From: RGIG4708 sp045538875
GTDB lineage: Bacteria; Bacillota; Clostridia; UMGS1810
Direction of reading: 5' to 3'
Assembly: GCA_045538875.1 (NCBI GenBank)
Contig: JAZQEG010000009.1
Span: forward strand, 78,991 to 142,990
DNA length: 64,000 nucleotides
Below, piece by piece: positions 28,325 to 37,632 of this stretch (within the stretch, counting starts at the first letter, position 1; every line of letters begins with the position of its first letter). The notes beneath the pieces are model-generated. The model did not search any database. It saw only the letters and a list, made by a program, of their open reading frames with translations, and was not told the origin of the DNA. A program made the translations under genes and the position numbers.

Positions 28325-28358
28325 TAACATATAGGAAAAAATTTACAATCGGGGGTGA

Positions 28359-28400
28359 AGCAAAGAAGTGATGTTTTTAGCAGCATTTCTTTGCTTTTTT
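28359..28400 (+). terminator. Leader terminator/attenuator upstream of 28426
   Basis: A 12-bp stem (28359-28370 with 28384-28395, one G-U pair) with a 13-base loop is followed by six T residues. It lies between the promoter at 28295 and the gene at 28426, so most transcripts would end early unless read-through is controlled. A possible 11-codon leader peptide (ATG 28371 to TAA 28406, hydrophobic and ending FLCFFV) starts in the loop. Confidence 0.7.
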
Positions 28401-28425
28401 GTTTAATACATAAGGAGGAGTTTTT

Positions 28426-29436
28426 GTGAAAAAAAGAGTTTTTGCTTGTGTTTTGGTTGTGCTTGCTATTGCAGTAACATCGGTGCTTGCAAGCGGTATT
28501 ATCAGCAATATAATTGATAGCACTGTCAGTTTTGATACACATCATCTCACAACCGAAAGCTTTGTGCAAAATGTTGTTGCCGACAATATTGCATCAATAA
28601 AAGATTACAGTGATTTTGACAGTATAATTAATTGCTATGATGAAGCAAAATACAACAACATTGCTGAGTACATAAGCTTTATGGCAAGCCACAAATTCAC
28701 ATCGAGTCAGGTTAAGGTCATAAACAAAACCCTCCTTGGTGGCACTACAATTCAGTCCTTGCAACAGGTATATAAATTTTGGCTTACTACCGATGAGGAT
28801 TTTTCGGCAATTTATGATATTTGTCAGCTTGAGAGTAACTATGGCAATTTGTATTGGTATGAGGATGCATTTAATAAACTTACAAAAAATTCCCACGGCG
28901 TAATGGAGCTTGAGGATATACAGGAATACAACGGCAAGGGCATAGGCAACGATGAAATAATGTGTGCAAATATTTTGTCACGCAAAAAAGGGCAGAATAT
29001 ATATAACATACTAAATAGGGTTGTAGGCGGTGAAAGCCTCGAAAATATAGCCTGCGAGGTATACAAAACCGATAAGCTGCCCGAGGGAGAAACCTTGTAT
29101 CAAAAAATAATGCTTGTTGCCGAGGCGGACGAATACGGAATAGATTTTGAAACGGACAAGCTTGCCGAGGTGCTTGAAAAAATCAAGACAGTGTACATAA
29201 ATGTTGCAGAGCCTAAAATACAAGCCGCTTTGGCAAATGTGGAACAGCCGAACATTGATTATGACGAACAACAATTGTTTGAGCGGATAGAAGAAAGCGG
29301 CATGCACAGCAAATTTGTACAAGCGCTTTACAACAAAGGCTTTACCACAAAAGAAATTTATCGTGTGTCACAAACAAATACAGACGATTACTTTGCTGCA
29401 GCAAAAAAAGCAAGGGAGGAACTAAAAAATGAATAA
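28426..29436 (+). CDS. Exported protein of unknown function preceding the RHS gene
   Basis: A 336-residue protein with a signal peptide or N-terminal anchor (MKKRVFACVLVVLAIAVTSVL) and an otherwise helical, acidic external region. No catalytic motif was recognised; repeated short segments such as FTSSQVKVINKTLLGG and FTTKEIYRVSQTN look like helix-turn-helix repeats of adjacent halves. The start is GTG 28426 after AAGGAGG. It overlaps the RHS gene by 8 bases, so it is probably produced and perhaps exported together with it. Confidence 0.75.
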   Translation: MKKRVFACVLVVLAIAVTSVLASGIISNIIDSTVSFDTHHLTTESFVQNVVADNIASIKDYSDFDSIINCYDEAKYNNIAEYISFMASHKFTSSQVKVINKTLLGGTTIQSLQQVYKFWLTTDEDFSAIYDICQLESNYGNLYWYEDAFNKLTKNSHGVMELEDIQEYNGKGIGNDEIMCANILSRKKGQNIYNILNRVVGGESLENIACEVYKTDKLPEGETLYQKIMLVAEADEYGIDFETDKLAEVLEKIKTVYINVAEPKIQAALANVEQPNIDYDEQQLFERIEESGMHSKFVQALYNKGFTTKEIYRVSQTNTDDYFAAAKKAREELKNE

Positions 29437-32400
29437 ATATATTAAACTTTTCCTTTGCATATGTTTTGCATTGCTTGCAAATAGTGTTGTTTGTTATGCA
29501 TCTACATCTGAAGTATTATCAACTTCAGAATATTTGAAATCATATAGCAGTTTATTTGCAAGTACACTTAATTCGCCTTATCAGGCAAAGGAATCTGATG
29601 GTTATGTTGATACAACAAATGCTAATATGACAGTCAATGTTGAGGATTTGTATATTTCTGGTAAAAACGGACTTGACCTGTCAATCAAAAGAGTATTTAA
29701 AACAGAGACATCTCCTATGGGAATTTACTGTTTTAAACGTGATAGTTCAAAAGAAAGTGTTCCATATGGCTATTCAAGAACATACATCTGTCAGCAAGAC
29801 AATAAACGTGTTACAATATATTTTTCTAACGAAATGAGTATGTATGAGGCAGGTGATTCTTTTAAAGGAAGAAAGTATAGTACCTCACCAAGTGTAAAGA
29901 ATACCTATGGTACATTAGCATACATTTTGGGCGAGTATACATACAATTTGGCATCAGACGGAAATATAACAAAGAAATATTTTGATTCATACAACAGAGA
30001 ACGTTGCTATTCATATGAATTTACAAATGGATATCTTGAAATTGGTAACGGATGGTCATTGCAATTGCCGGCACTTGTAAAATATGATTTTGTTCAGAAG
30101 GATACGAGCTATAAATATTATCTTATTTTTCAGGATCGTCTTGGAAATTTGTATAATTTTAATGTATCTACCGACAAAACGGATGACGGAATAAGATATA
30201 TGGATGACGTAAGTGTACCTAAATGGAAACCTTTTACATATACATATTACAATAATTCGGATGTTACTACTATTGCGACTCATACTGCCGGATTTGAATA
30301 TAATATTGTAATTAAAGCTGCAAATGGAGATGCATATTATTTCTTGCTTCCTGAATATAATACCACTCAGTATTATTTAAAGGCAATAAGCGATAGATAT
30401 GGAAACATAATTACTTTTAACTCTGATGAAACCAACTATATCATAACCGATACTTATGGTGATACTTATACAGTTAATGATACAGGTATAAAAAAAGGTA
30501 ATAAAGAATTAGTAAAATATACTTGGGAAAGAATCAACGGAGGGAATGACACCGATAACAACTTTACTCATGACGATGATATTGTATTTTCTGTATCAAA
30601 AAATAGCGGTACTTCTGATATTATTTCAGATAACGAACCACATAAGACTATATATTATCACAAACAAAAATATCAGTTGAGTTATCCACTGCTTGGGTGG
30701 AAATATTTGATATATAAGCTTCCGTACAAGATAGAAACGCCGGGTGGTTTGGAAAAACATTTTGAGTATGATGTTGAAAATAGATGGTGTATAGGTGGCA
30801 CAAGTAGCACAACAGGTACTACTACGAATTTTTATTATGTCAGCAAATACTATGAAACGTACAACAATATTACATTAAACAAAGTAGATTATTCTTTTAA
30901 TATTGTAACACATTCGGATAGCGGTGATAATAATATATATGATACCACAGAAACATACTATATTGACAATTCCACTCTTAAAACGATAAAAACAAGTTTT
31001 CATCCCGATACCACTGGCAAACTTCCTGTATCAGTTGCAATATCAGCTAATAAGAAAAAAATTACATATGACTATGAATATTTGACTGGTAACCCATATC
31101 CTGTAGGGTTGATAACATCAAATATATGTTCACAATCAGGATATATCAACACAAAATCATATGAGTATAACACATATGGACAACTTACTAAAGAAATTAA
31201 TGGAGATTATGCATGCAACTATACATATTATACCAACAACTACCATTTACCGCACACACAAACCTACAAAAAAGATGCAAACACAACAGTAAAAATAGAA
31301 AATCTGCTTACAACAGACGGCAAAAATATAGCAACCCAAAATATATATGAAAATGATGTGATAAAATCAACAGTTAACTATACTTACGATGCCAACGGAA
31401 ATGTTACTTGTACCTCAACATTTAAGGACGATGGAACTTCATCGGTGATAAATTATGCATATACCTATGGCACAAGCAACTATACTGTTACAACAACTCA
31501 AACAGGGCTTGTAAATGCAGATGGTGAGCAGGTTGACAATATTGTAACAAGTAAAACATATGATTTCCAAAATAATCTGCTTAGCCAAACAGACGGAAAC
31601 GGCAACACCACATCATACACCTATGACAACGCAAACCGACTTTTATCTGTTACATACCCCGATGGCACAAGCGATACATACACCTATGACATATCAAATA
31701 ACGTAACAACTCTTGTTACCAAAACAGGAGCAATATACAAAGTGTATTTTGACGGCAACGGAAACGCTGTTAAATATACAAAAGGCAACCCCGAACAAGT
31801 GATTGAACAAGCTGAGTATGACAACGTTGGCAGACTTGTGGAGTATCAGCGTATATATTCTGATAACAACAAAACAATTGTTAATTATACATATGACGGC
31901 TTTGACAGACTTACAAGCGAATCGGTTTGCGACAATGATACACAAATAAGCGGTACACAGTATTCTTATACAGTGGGTGAGGATTCAAATGACCGTTTGA
32001 CTAACACTGTAACCAAAAGCATAACAGGTGGCGACTATGCAACAGAGCAGGTTACCTATGACTATATGGGTAATGCCATAAATCAAAAACAATATACAAC
32101 AGATAGCGAAAGAGTATATACATACACCTACGATTATGTGGGCAATATGCTTACTCAAACTGACCCCAAAGGTAATGTTAATTTGTATACTTATGACTAT
32201 GCAAATCGCATAGCATCCAACACAAATGCAGAAGGCAGCACAAAAACATATGCATATAATATGCTTGGTTTGTTAGCAAACGAGTCGGATTACAATGGTA
32301 ATAACACAACATATATCTATGACGATGCGGGCAGATTGCTTTTGCAGCAGCTGCCAAACGGCGCACTTACAAAGTCATATTACGATGCAAACGGCAATGT

Positions 32401-34810
32401 AATTAAAGCACAAACACAATCAAATGCCGAGGGAGAGGCACAAAAATTTGATACTGTGGAATATGCATATGACAACCTCAACAGACTTTTGTATTCTGCT
32501 CAGTACCCAAATGCTGACGACCCCATATATACAAACTACGAGTATGCAACAGACGGCAGTGCTCTCAAGGTTGTGTACGGCAACAATGCAAATTCAACCA
32601 CGCAGTTGTCAGAGGATGCCGCACAAATCAACTATATTTATGATGTATACGGCAACCCTGTTACAATGACAACTCACGAACTTACAGAAAGTTATACATA
32701 TGACCTGCAGGGCAGAATGTTGTCTGCGAGTCAGGGCAAAACAGGTGAAACTGACAAGCGTACCGAAAGCTACTCATATAACGGCTTCGATAATGTCACA
32801 AGCAAAACTGCAACACTTCCTGATGGGCAAACAGAAAGTATGTCATATACATACAATTCTCTAGGAAGTATTGCGTCAATGACAGACTCAACAGGCACAA
32901 CAACATATGCATATAGCCCATATGGAGAGCTTTTGACCGAAACAAAAGGCACAACTGTCAAAACATATGCTTATGACAATATGAGCAATCGTACACAGTT
33001 TGCGCTTTCTGTAAACGGAGTACAAAATATAAATACATCATATACTTATGATTCAATGAACAGACTTGCGTCTGTTACAGACAGTGGTAAAACTGTTGCA
33101 TATTCATACGACAACAATTCAAATCTTTTGCAGACAGTTAAAGCAGACGGAAGTGTTGACAATTACACCTACAACAATGTAAATTTGGTTATACAAAAAA
33201 CGAGAACGCAAAGCGATATTGTTAAAGAGAGTTATGCATATTCATATTATCTCAATGGCAACATTCGCTCGCAATCAAATACACTTCCAAAAACAGTTAA
33301 TCAAACCTATACCTATGACGGAATGGGAAGACTTACAAATGAAACAGTAAGCGGAGATTACACAATAAATGATACATATACCTACGATAAACGCGGTAAT
33401 CGTATTAAACTTGTAAGCCTTGACGGAACTACCACTTATACATATAATAAAAATAATCAGTTGCTTAATTCATCAAAGGTAACAGATGCCAAAACAATTA
33501 ATACAGATTACTATTATGACAATTACGGCAACAGAATTTCAAAGGTTGTAACTGATATATCGCCATATGCAAATGGCATAACCCCATCAGTTGACGTAAC
33601 AAATCAAACAACAAACGGAACTGCATTTTATGAATATGATGCATTTAACCGCCTTGTATATGCAAATGCTAATGGCTTTGATACCACATATACCTACGAC
33701 GGCAACAATATGCGCCAAAGCAAAACTGTTAATTCAGCTTCAACAAGCGAGATATATGACGGCGCAAACCTTGTTGCAATGTCGGCAAATGATGCAGTGT
33801 CAACTTATATAAGAGGCAATGAGCTTGAGTTTTACAACAACGGCGGCTCAATAGGTATGTACGCAACAAACTCAAGAGGTGATATTACCAAAAATATCAG
33901 CCTTGACGGCACTGTGCACAACACCTATGCTTACTCTGCATACGGCATCAATATGACAGATGATGCTGTGCAAATCTTTGGCTTCAATGGTGAAGTTGCG
34001 GATGCCGAAACAGGCCTTATATACCTACGCAACCGCTATTATGACCCCGAGACAGGCACATTTCTTACACAAGACCCTGTAAAAGATGGGCTTAATTGGT
34101 ATGCATACTGTGCAGGTGACCCGATTAACTATACGGATCCGTGGGGGTTAATTTCTGCTATATTTGTATCATATAATATGTCTGAACAGGCAGAAGTTAG
34201 AAAAGAATTTTACACACAGAAATATCAGACAGAATCATATGTTATACAAGTAACTTCTGCAAAAGATTTTGTTGATAGCTGGAATAGTTTTTTTAATATT
34301 GCTAATGAAAATAATATAAAAATTGATGCAATTGAGATTATTAGTCATGGAAGTATAGATGGGAAAATCGGCAAAGATCAAAATGGTACAGCATATTCTA
34401 CAGGTTATATTTACTTTACCGATCAACAACAAAATAAACTATATGCAAGAGATATAGATAATATGAAATTTGGTGATTATTCAGTTGAAGACTTGACTTC
34501 GGTAACAGCGAAAGAATTAAACGTTAATAGTTGCAATAGCGCTAATAAGGATACCTATAATATTGTATATGGTTTTATGCAAAGAAATAATATTACTGGT
34601 GCAACTACTGGATTTGATGGTGGTGCGAAATGGGATGCTGAATTTGGTAATCACATAAGAGGAGGTGGAGATTATGAGAAAAATAGACCTTGGTATAAGG
34701 GTGGTCCGTGGTATGGTGTCATAATATATCAACATACTTGGTTGAAATATGTTGATAAAATAAATGGTGTTCCTGTTCGTAACCGAGAAGGGGTAAGAGT
34801 TTTTTATTGA
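29429..34810 (+). CDS. RHS/YD-repeat wall-associated protein with a putative cysteine-protease toxin tip
   Basis: A 1793-residue secreted protein (signal peptide MNKYIKLFLCICFALLANSV) of the WapA/RHS polymorphic-toxin type. After about 600 residues of N-terminal beta domain come many YD repeats (pattern TYDxxGR, about residues 620-1510), which form a beta-cocoon shell. The RHS core signature ends with LRNRYYDPETGTFLTQDP and the hinge DPINYTDPWG near residue 1572. The last ~220 residues are a different, A+T-richer domain. It contains IEIISHGS (His1640) and LNVNSCNSA (Cys1702), an H-G...S-C dyad arrangement of clan CD (caspase/gingipain-like) proteases. The toxin activity is inferred; no assay or search was possible. 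An RHS protein with a variable tip and a downstream small gene is the classic toxin-immunity layout. Confidence 0.85.
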   Translation: MNKYIKLFLCICFALLANSVVCYASTSEVLSTSEYLKSYSSLFASTLNSPYQAKESDGYVDTTNANMTVNVEDLYISGKNGLDLSIKRVFKTETSPMGIYCFKRDSSKESVPYGYSRTYICQQDNKRVTIYFSNEMSMYEAGDSFKGRKYSTSPSVKNTYGTLAYILGEYTYNLASDGNITKKYFDSYNRERCYSYEFTNGYLEIGNGWSLQLPALVKYDFVQKDTSYKYYLIFQDRLGNLYNFNVSTDKTDDGIRYMDDVSVPKWKPFTYTYYNNSDVTTIATHTAGFEYNIVIKAANGDAYYFLLPEYNTTQYYLKAISDRYGNIITFNSDETNYIITDTYGDTYTVNDTGIKKGNKELVKYTWERINGGNDTDNNFTHDDDIVFSVSKNSGTSDIISDNEPHKTIYYHKQKYQLSYPLLGWKYLIYKLPYKIETPGGLEKHFEYDVENRWCIGGTSSTTGTTTNFYYVSKYYETYNNITLNKVDYSFNIVTHSDSGDNNIYDTTETYYIDNSTLKTIKTSFHPDTTGKLPVSVAISANKKKITYDYEYLTGNPYPVGLITSNICSQSGYINTKSYEYNTYGQLTKEINGDYACNYTYYTNNYHLPHTQTYKKDANTTVKIENLLTTDGKNIATQNIYENDVIKSTVNYTYDANGNVTCTSTFKDDGTSSVINYAYTYGTSNYTVTTTQTGLVNADGEQVDNIVTSKTYDFQNNLLSQTDGNGNTTSYTYDNANRLLSVTYPDGTSDTYTYDISNNVTTLVTKTGAIYKVYFDGNGNAVKYTKGNPEQVIEQAEYDNVGRLVEYQRIYSDNNKTIVNYTYDGFDRLTSESVCDNDTQISGTQYSYTVGEDSNDRLTNTVTKSITGGDYATEQVTYDYMGNAINQKQYTTDSERVYTYTYDYVGNMLTQTDPKGNVNLYTYDYANRIASNTNAEGSTKTYAYNMLGLLANESDYNGNNTTYIYDDAGRLLLQQLPNGALTKSYYDANGNVIKAQTQSNAEGEAQKFDTVEYAYDNLNRLLYSAQYPNADDPIYTNYEYATDGSALKVVYGNNANSTTQLSEDAAQINYIYDVYGNPVTMTTHELTESYTYDLQGRMLSASQGKTGETDKRTESYSYNGFDNVTSKTATLPDGQTESMSYTYNSLGSIASMTDSTGTTTYAYSPYGELLTETKGTTVKTYAYDNMSNRTQFALSVNGVQNINTSYTYDSMNRLASVTDSGKTVAYSYDNNSNLLQTVKADGSVDNYTYNNVNLVIQKTRTQSDIVKESYAYSYYLNGNIRSQSNTLPKTVNQTYTYDGMGRLTNETVSGDYTINDTYTYDKRGNRIKLVSLDGTTTYTYNKNNQLLNSSKVTDAKTINTDYYYDNYGNRISKVVTDISPYANGITPSVDVTNQTTNGTAFYEYDAFNRLVYANANGFDTTYTYDGNNMRQSKTVNSASTSEIYDGANLVAMSANDAVSTYIRGNELEFYNNGGSIGMYATNSRGDITKNISLDGTVHNTYAYSAYGINMTDDAVQIFGFNGEVADAETGLIYLRNRYYDPETGTFLTQDPVKDGLNWYAYCAGDPINYTDPWGLISAIFVSYNMSEQAEVRKEFYTQKYQTESYVIQVTSAKDFVDSWNSFFNIANENNIKIDAIEIISHGSIDGKIGKDQNGTAYSTGYIYFTDQQQNKLYARDIDNMKFGDYSVEDLTSVTAKELNVNSCNSANKDTYNIVYGFMQRNNITGATTGFDGGAKWDAEFGNHIRGGGDYEKNRPWYKGGPWYGVIIYQHTWLKYVDKINGVPVRNREGVRVFY

Positions 34811-34822
34811 GGGGGATTTTAA

Positions 34823-35287
34823 TTGAAATATAAATATAGAGTATTAATTTGTTGTTTGTTTATTGTCTTGTCTGCCAGTATGTTTGTAATCATTCATTTT
34901 TATGATACACCGGATTATTTAGGACTATCATTCGAAAGTCCGTGTGGAAAAAGCAAAATAGTTCGAATGGAAGTAACTGATGGTATAGATTTGAATGGAT
35001 ATAAAGAGAATGATTATGATAAATACTTTGTAATAACTAATATTGAAATGATAAATAAAGTAATAGAATATTTAAACAACATACCTTTAGAATATATGGG
35101 TAGCGATGATAATTATTATACTGATAGTGATGGGGGATTGATTCTTTTTTATGATGATGCGGGAATTAATGTTGCTGTAGTTGCTTTTAGTGGTGAAAAT
35201 ACCATACAATGTAGTCATAACATGGAAATCTTCAAACCGTGTGACAATAATATAAATATCATTACCGAACTTGAAAATTTGGTGTAA
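34823..35287 (+). CDS. Membrane-anchored candidate immunity protein
   Basis: A 154-residue protein that starts at TTG 34823, 12 bases after the RHS stop, with GAGGGGG upstream. It has one N-terminal transmembrane helix (residues 6-25) and a small acidic extracytoplasmic domain with YMGSDDNYYTDSDGG. No family recognised. Position directly after the RHS tip and the same A+T-rich composition make immunity against the tip domain likely; an external location fits protection from an incoming extracellular toxin. Confidence 0.65.
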   Translation: MKYKYRVLICCLFIVLSASMFVIIHFYDTPDYLGLSFESPCGKSKIVRMEVTDGIDLNGYKENDYDKYFVITNIEMINKVIEYLNNIPLEYMGSDDNYYTDSDGGLILFYDDAGINVAVVAFSGENTIQCSHNMEIFKPCDNNINIITELENLV

Positions 35288-35335
35288 AATGTAATTGGGG
35301 ACGGCAGACTGTCGAATAATTAAAACAGAAACACA

Positions 35336-35457
35336 GAACACAAGGGGACGGTTCTCTTGTGTTGACAAAATGGTTAGATATGGTAGTAGAACACAAGGGG
35401 ACTGGAACACAAGGGGACGGTTCTCTTGTGTTGACAAAATGGTTAGATATGGTAGTA
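35336..35457 (+). repeat. REP-like hairpin repeats, left of the RAYT gene
   Basis: Two identical 53-base copies (35336-35388 and 35405-35457) separated by a truncated copy (35389-35404). Each has an 8-bp AACACAAG/CTTGTGTT stem around GGGGACGGTTCT. A related GGGGACGGC fragment lies at 35297. Confidence 0.9.
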
Positions 35458-35477
35458 TATTCATGAGGTGATTAACA

Positions 35478-36218
35478 ATGCCAAGAGGAGCGAGACAAAA
35501 AAGCGAAAACGGAATTTACCATATAATGCTACGGGGTATTAACCGAGAAAATATATTTCATGATGAAGAAGATTATGAAAGATTTGTTTACACTCTGAAA
35601 AAATATAAAGATATATGTGAATATAAGATATACGCGTATTGTTTGATGACAAATCATATACACATATTGTTAAAGGTAGGCAAAGAAGACATTGACCTAA
35701 TACTTAAAAGAATAGCAGGAAGTTTTGTATATTGGTATAATTGGAAATATCATAGAGTTGGGAATTTGTTTCAAGATCGTTTTAAAAGCGAGCCAGTAGA
35801 TGATGATACATATTTTCTTACAGTGTTAAGATATATACATCAAAATCCAATAAAGGCGAACATGGTTAAAGATGTAGAAGAATATTCGTATAGTAGTTTT
35901 CACGACTATGTTGATAAAATAAGTAACTTGACAGATACAGAATTTGTATTTTCTATGATGGATATAGGAACATTTATTCAATTCAACCGTGAAACAAATA
36001 ACGATGAGTGTCTGGAAGATAATGAAAGAATTAGACTTAATGATATTGAAGCCAAAAAGTTAATCATTCAAATATCCAAATGTATAAATATTGATAGTTT
36101 TAAAGAATTACCGCAAAAGAAAAAAGATAAATATATTGAAAAATTTAAGGAAAATGGTTTGTCAATACGACAAATATGTAGGTTGACCGGTGAAAAGTTT
36201 TCAAAAGTCAGAAAATAA
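35478..36218 (+). CDS. REP-associated tyrosine transposase (RAYT, Y1_Tnp/HUH family)
   Basis: A 246-residue single-strand DNA transposase-like protein. The HUH motif is LMTNHIHILLKV near residues 56-67 and the catalytic Tyr is in LRYIHQNPIKANMV near residue 118; GNLFQDRFKSEPVD is also typical. The C-terminal ~60 residues form a helical HTH-like region (LSIRQICRLTGEKFSKVRK). It is flanked on both sides by REP hairpins in opposite orientation, the expected substrate of RAYTs. ATG 35478 has GAGGTGAT. Appears intact. Confidence 0.92.
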   Translation: MPRGARQKSENGIYHIMLRGINRENIFHDEEDYERFVYTLKKYKDICEYKIYAYCLMTNHIHILLKVGKEDIDLILKRIAGSFVYWYNWKYHRVGNLFQDRFKSEPVDDDTYFLTVLRYIHQNPIKANMVKDVEEYSYSSFHDYVDKISNLTDTEFVFSMMDIGTFIQFNRETNNDECLEDNERIRLNDIEAKKLIIQISKCINIDSFKELPQKKKDKYIEKFKENGLSIRQICRLTGEKFSKVRK

Positions 36219-36221
36219 ACG

Positions 36222-36297
36222 AGCACAATAGAACCGTCCCCTTGTGCAATAGAACCGTCCCCTTGTGCACGCAACAGAACCGTCCCCTTGTGCACGT
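36222..36297 (-). repeat. REP-like repeats, right of the RAYT gene (inverted)
   Basis: Three copies of GAACCGTCCCCTTGTGC near 36231, 36252 and 36277, the reverse complement of the left-side REP core. The RAYT gene is thus bracketed by inverted REPs. Confidence 0.9.
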
Positions 36298-36325
36298 GTG
36301 TAACAAAAGAATAGGGAGGTACACA

Positions 36326-37516
36326 ATGAAAAAACTACTTTGTGTATTTTTGATTTTTATTATTATGCTGCCGTGTACAAGCTTTGCAGCTGATTGTGCC
36401 ATTGAGTGTAATTACAAAATTTTAGGCAGGCAGGTTACTGTATGGGGAGTTGTAACCAATAGCGACTCAAATACAATAGCTACAATAATGGTGCAAAATA
36501 AAGACGATATTTTGTATATCAATCAAATGAATACAAAAGACGGAGGCTCGTTTGAATTTGTATTTAATTTGCCAAAAGATTTGCCATACGGAATATATAC
36601 TCTAAAGGTTGGAAGCAACACAGATGCAGATATGTACATGGGTGAAATATATTATACCGAAACTGTTGAAAAAGAGTTTATAAATTGTGATTTATCTGTT
36701 GATATTGCAAGCTATGTTTCCACGGTATCGGGCACAATAACCTGTTATCAGGGAAAGCAGGTCAATATAAACGTGTTAAATACTACAGATAATACTGTTT
36801 TATATAATGAGACATTAACCTCTGTCGGTGGCACTCATAACATATCTTTTACCTTGCCGAGCTTGCTGTACAATAAAGAATACAGTATGGTTGTTGAGTG
36901 CTTAAAAGATGCAGCATCTTTATTTAAAATTGATGCAGTAATTGACTCATCAATTCTATTAGTTTCGGGTACAGGCAACATTGAACTTGCAGATAATGTG
37001 TATGTAAATGCGGCTGTTGATGCAAGCGGCTATGAGCTTAAAAAAAGCAAAATTACACAAAATATAAGTAAGGAAATAACATTGCCAAACCTCTTGGCTA
37101 ATATGACATGCAATGTGCGGATTACTGGTTATGAAATAGTTCAAAAGGATATTGGTGATGTTGATGCCACAACAGATATATACACTGTAACAGGTGGTGT
37201 GGGTTCAAAAGCATATGTGAATATTAATGTTTGTGATATGCCTGTCATAAGCGAAAAAATACTTACAGTTGAGTATGACCCGACAAAGCTTGAAGTTGTT
37301 GATTTGTGTGGATTTACATTTAAAAATGATACAACTTTGGGGCAAGTGCCGGGTACGGATATTACCATTCTTTGTGCCGAAAGCGGAAAAATTGTTTTTA
37401 GAGTAAACAAACAATTGCCGTACAGCAAAATAATTACAGGAACTATCAATAGAATAGTATTTAAAAAGCTTAACGGAGACACTGCTCTGGTAAATTGTAT
37501 GGTAGCAAGTGAATAA
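36326..37516 (+). CDS. Exported Ig-like/cohesin-like protein
   Basis: A 396-residue secreted protein with a signal peptide (MKKLLCVFLIFIIMLPCTSFA). Two Ig-like beta-sandwich repeats (about residues 25-115 and 120-200) have patterns such as GVVTNSDSNTIATIMVQN. The C-terminal ~130 residues contain LTVEYDPTKLEVVDLCGFTF, which resembles cohesin-type carbohydrate or dockerin-binding modules. No catalytic site seen. ATG 36326 with GGGAGGT is preferred over an upstream in-frame start within the REPs. Monocistronic, ending at a hairpin. Confidence 0.75.
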   Translation: MKKLLCVFLIFIIMLPCTSFAADCAIECNYKILGRQVTVWGVVTNSDSNTIATIMVQNKDDILYINQMNTKDGGSFEFVFNLPKDLPYGIYTLKVGSNTDADMYMGEIYYTETVEKEFINCDLSVDIASYVSTVSGTITCYQGKQVNINVLNTTDNTVLYNETLTSVGGTHNISFTLPSLLYNKEYSMVVECLKDAASLFKIDAVIDSSILLVSGTGNIELADNVYVNAAVDASGYELKKSKITQNISKEITLPNLLANMTCNVRITGYEIVQKDIGDVDATTDIYTVTGGVGSKAYVNINVCDMPVISEKILTVEYDPTKLEVVDLCGFTFKNDTTLGQVPGTDITILCAESGKIVFRVNKQLPYSKIITGTINRIVFKKLNGDTALVNCMVASE

Positions 37517-37522
37517 TCAACT

Positions 37523-37556
37523 GTTGCAAAGTATGGCTTTTGCCATACTTTGCAAC
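37523..37556. terminator. Strong hairpin after the exported protein gene
   Basis: A perfect 15-bp stem (37523-37537 with 37542-37556) with a TTTT loop. No T-run follows, so it may terminate weakly or protect the mRNA 3' end. Confidence 0.6.
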
Positions 37557-37565
37557 TATATAAAC

Positions 37566-37596
37566 GATTGACATATTTGATGTCAATCGGTACAAT
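37566..37596 (+). promoter_or_regulatory. Promoter with an overlapping palindromic operator
   Basis: TTGACA (37568-37573), 17-base spacer, TACAAT (37591-37596). A perfect 9-bp inverted repeat GATTGACAT/ATGTCAATC (37566-37574, 37580-37588, 5-base spacer) covers the -35 and most of the spacer, where a repressor dimer would block polymerase. Confidence 0.7.
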
Positions 37597-37632
37597 ATAT
37601 AATATGAATTTAAAAAATATTGGTGAATAAAT

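Noticed and set aside
31694..32961. Minus-strand and alternative-frame ORFs inside the RHS gene
   Set aside because: They arise from the repetitive YD codons and lack ribosome sites.
35087..35464. Minus-strand ORF of 125 codons with repeated peptide segments
   Set aside because: It is the antisense reading of the REP repeats and of the candidate immunity gene; no ribosome site.
35294..36297. CRISPR array (repeated GGGGACGG units)
   Set aside because: Units are adjacent or truncated, inverted across the transposase and lack regular unique spacers; they are REP hairpins.
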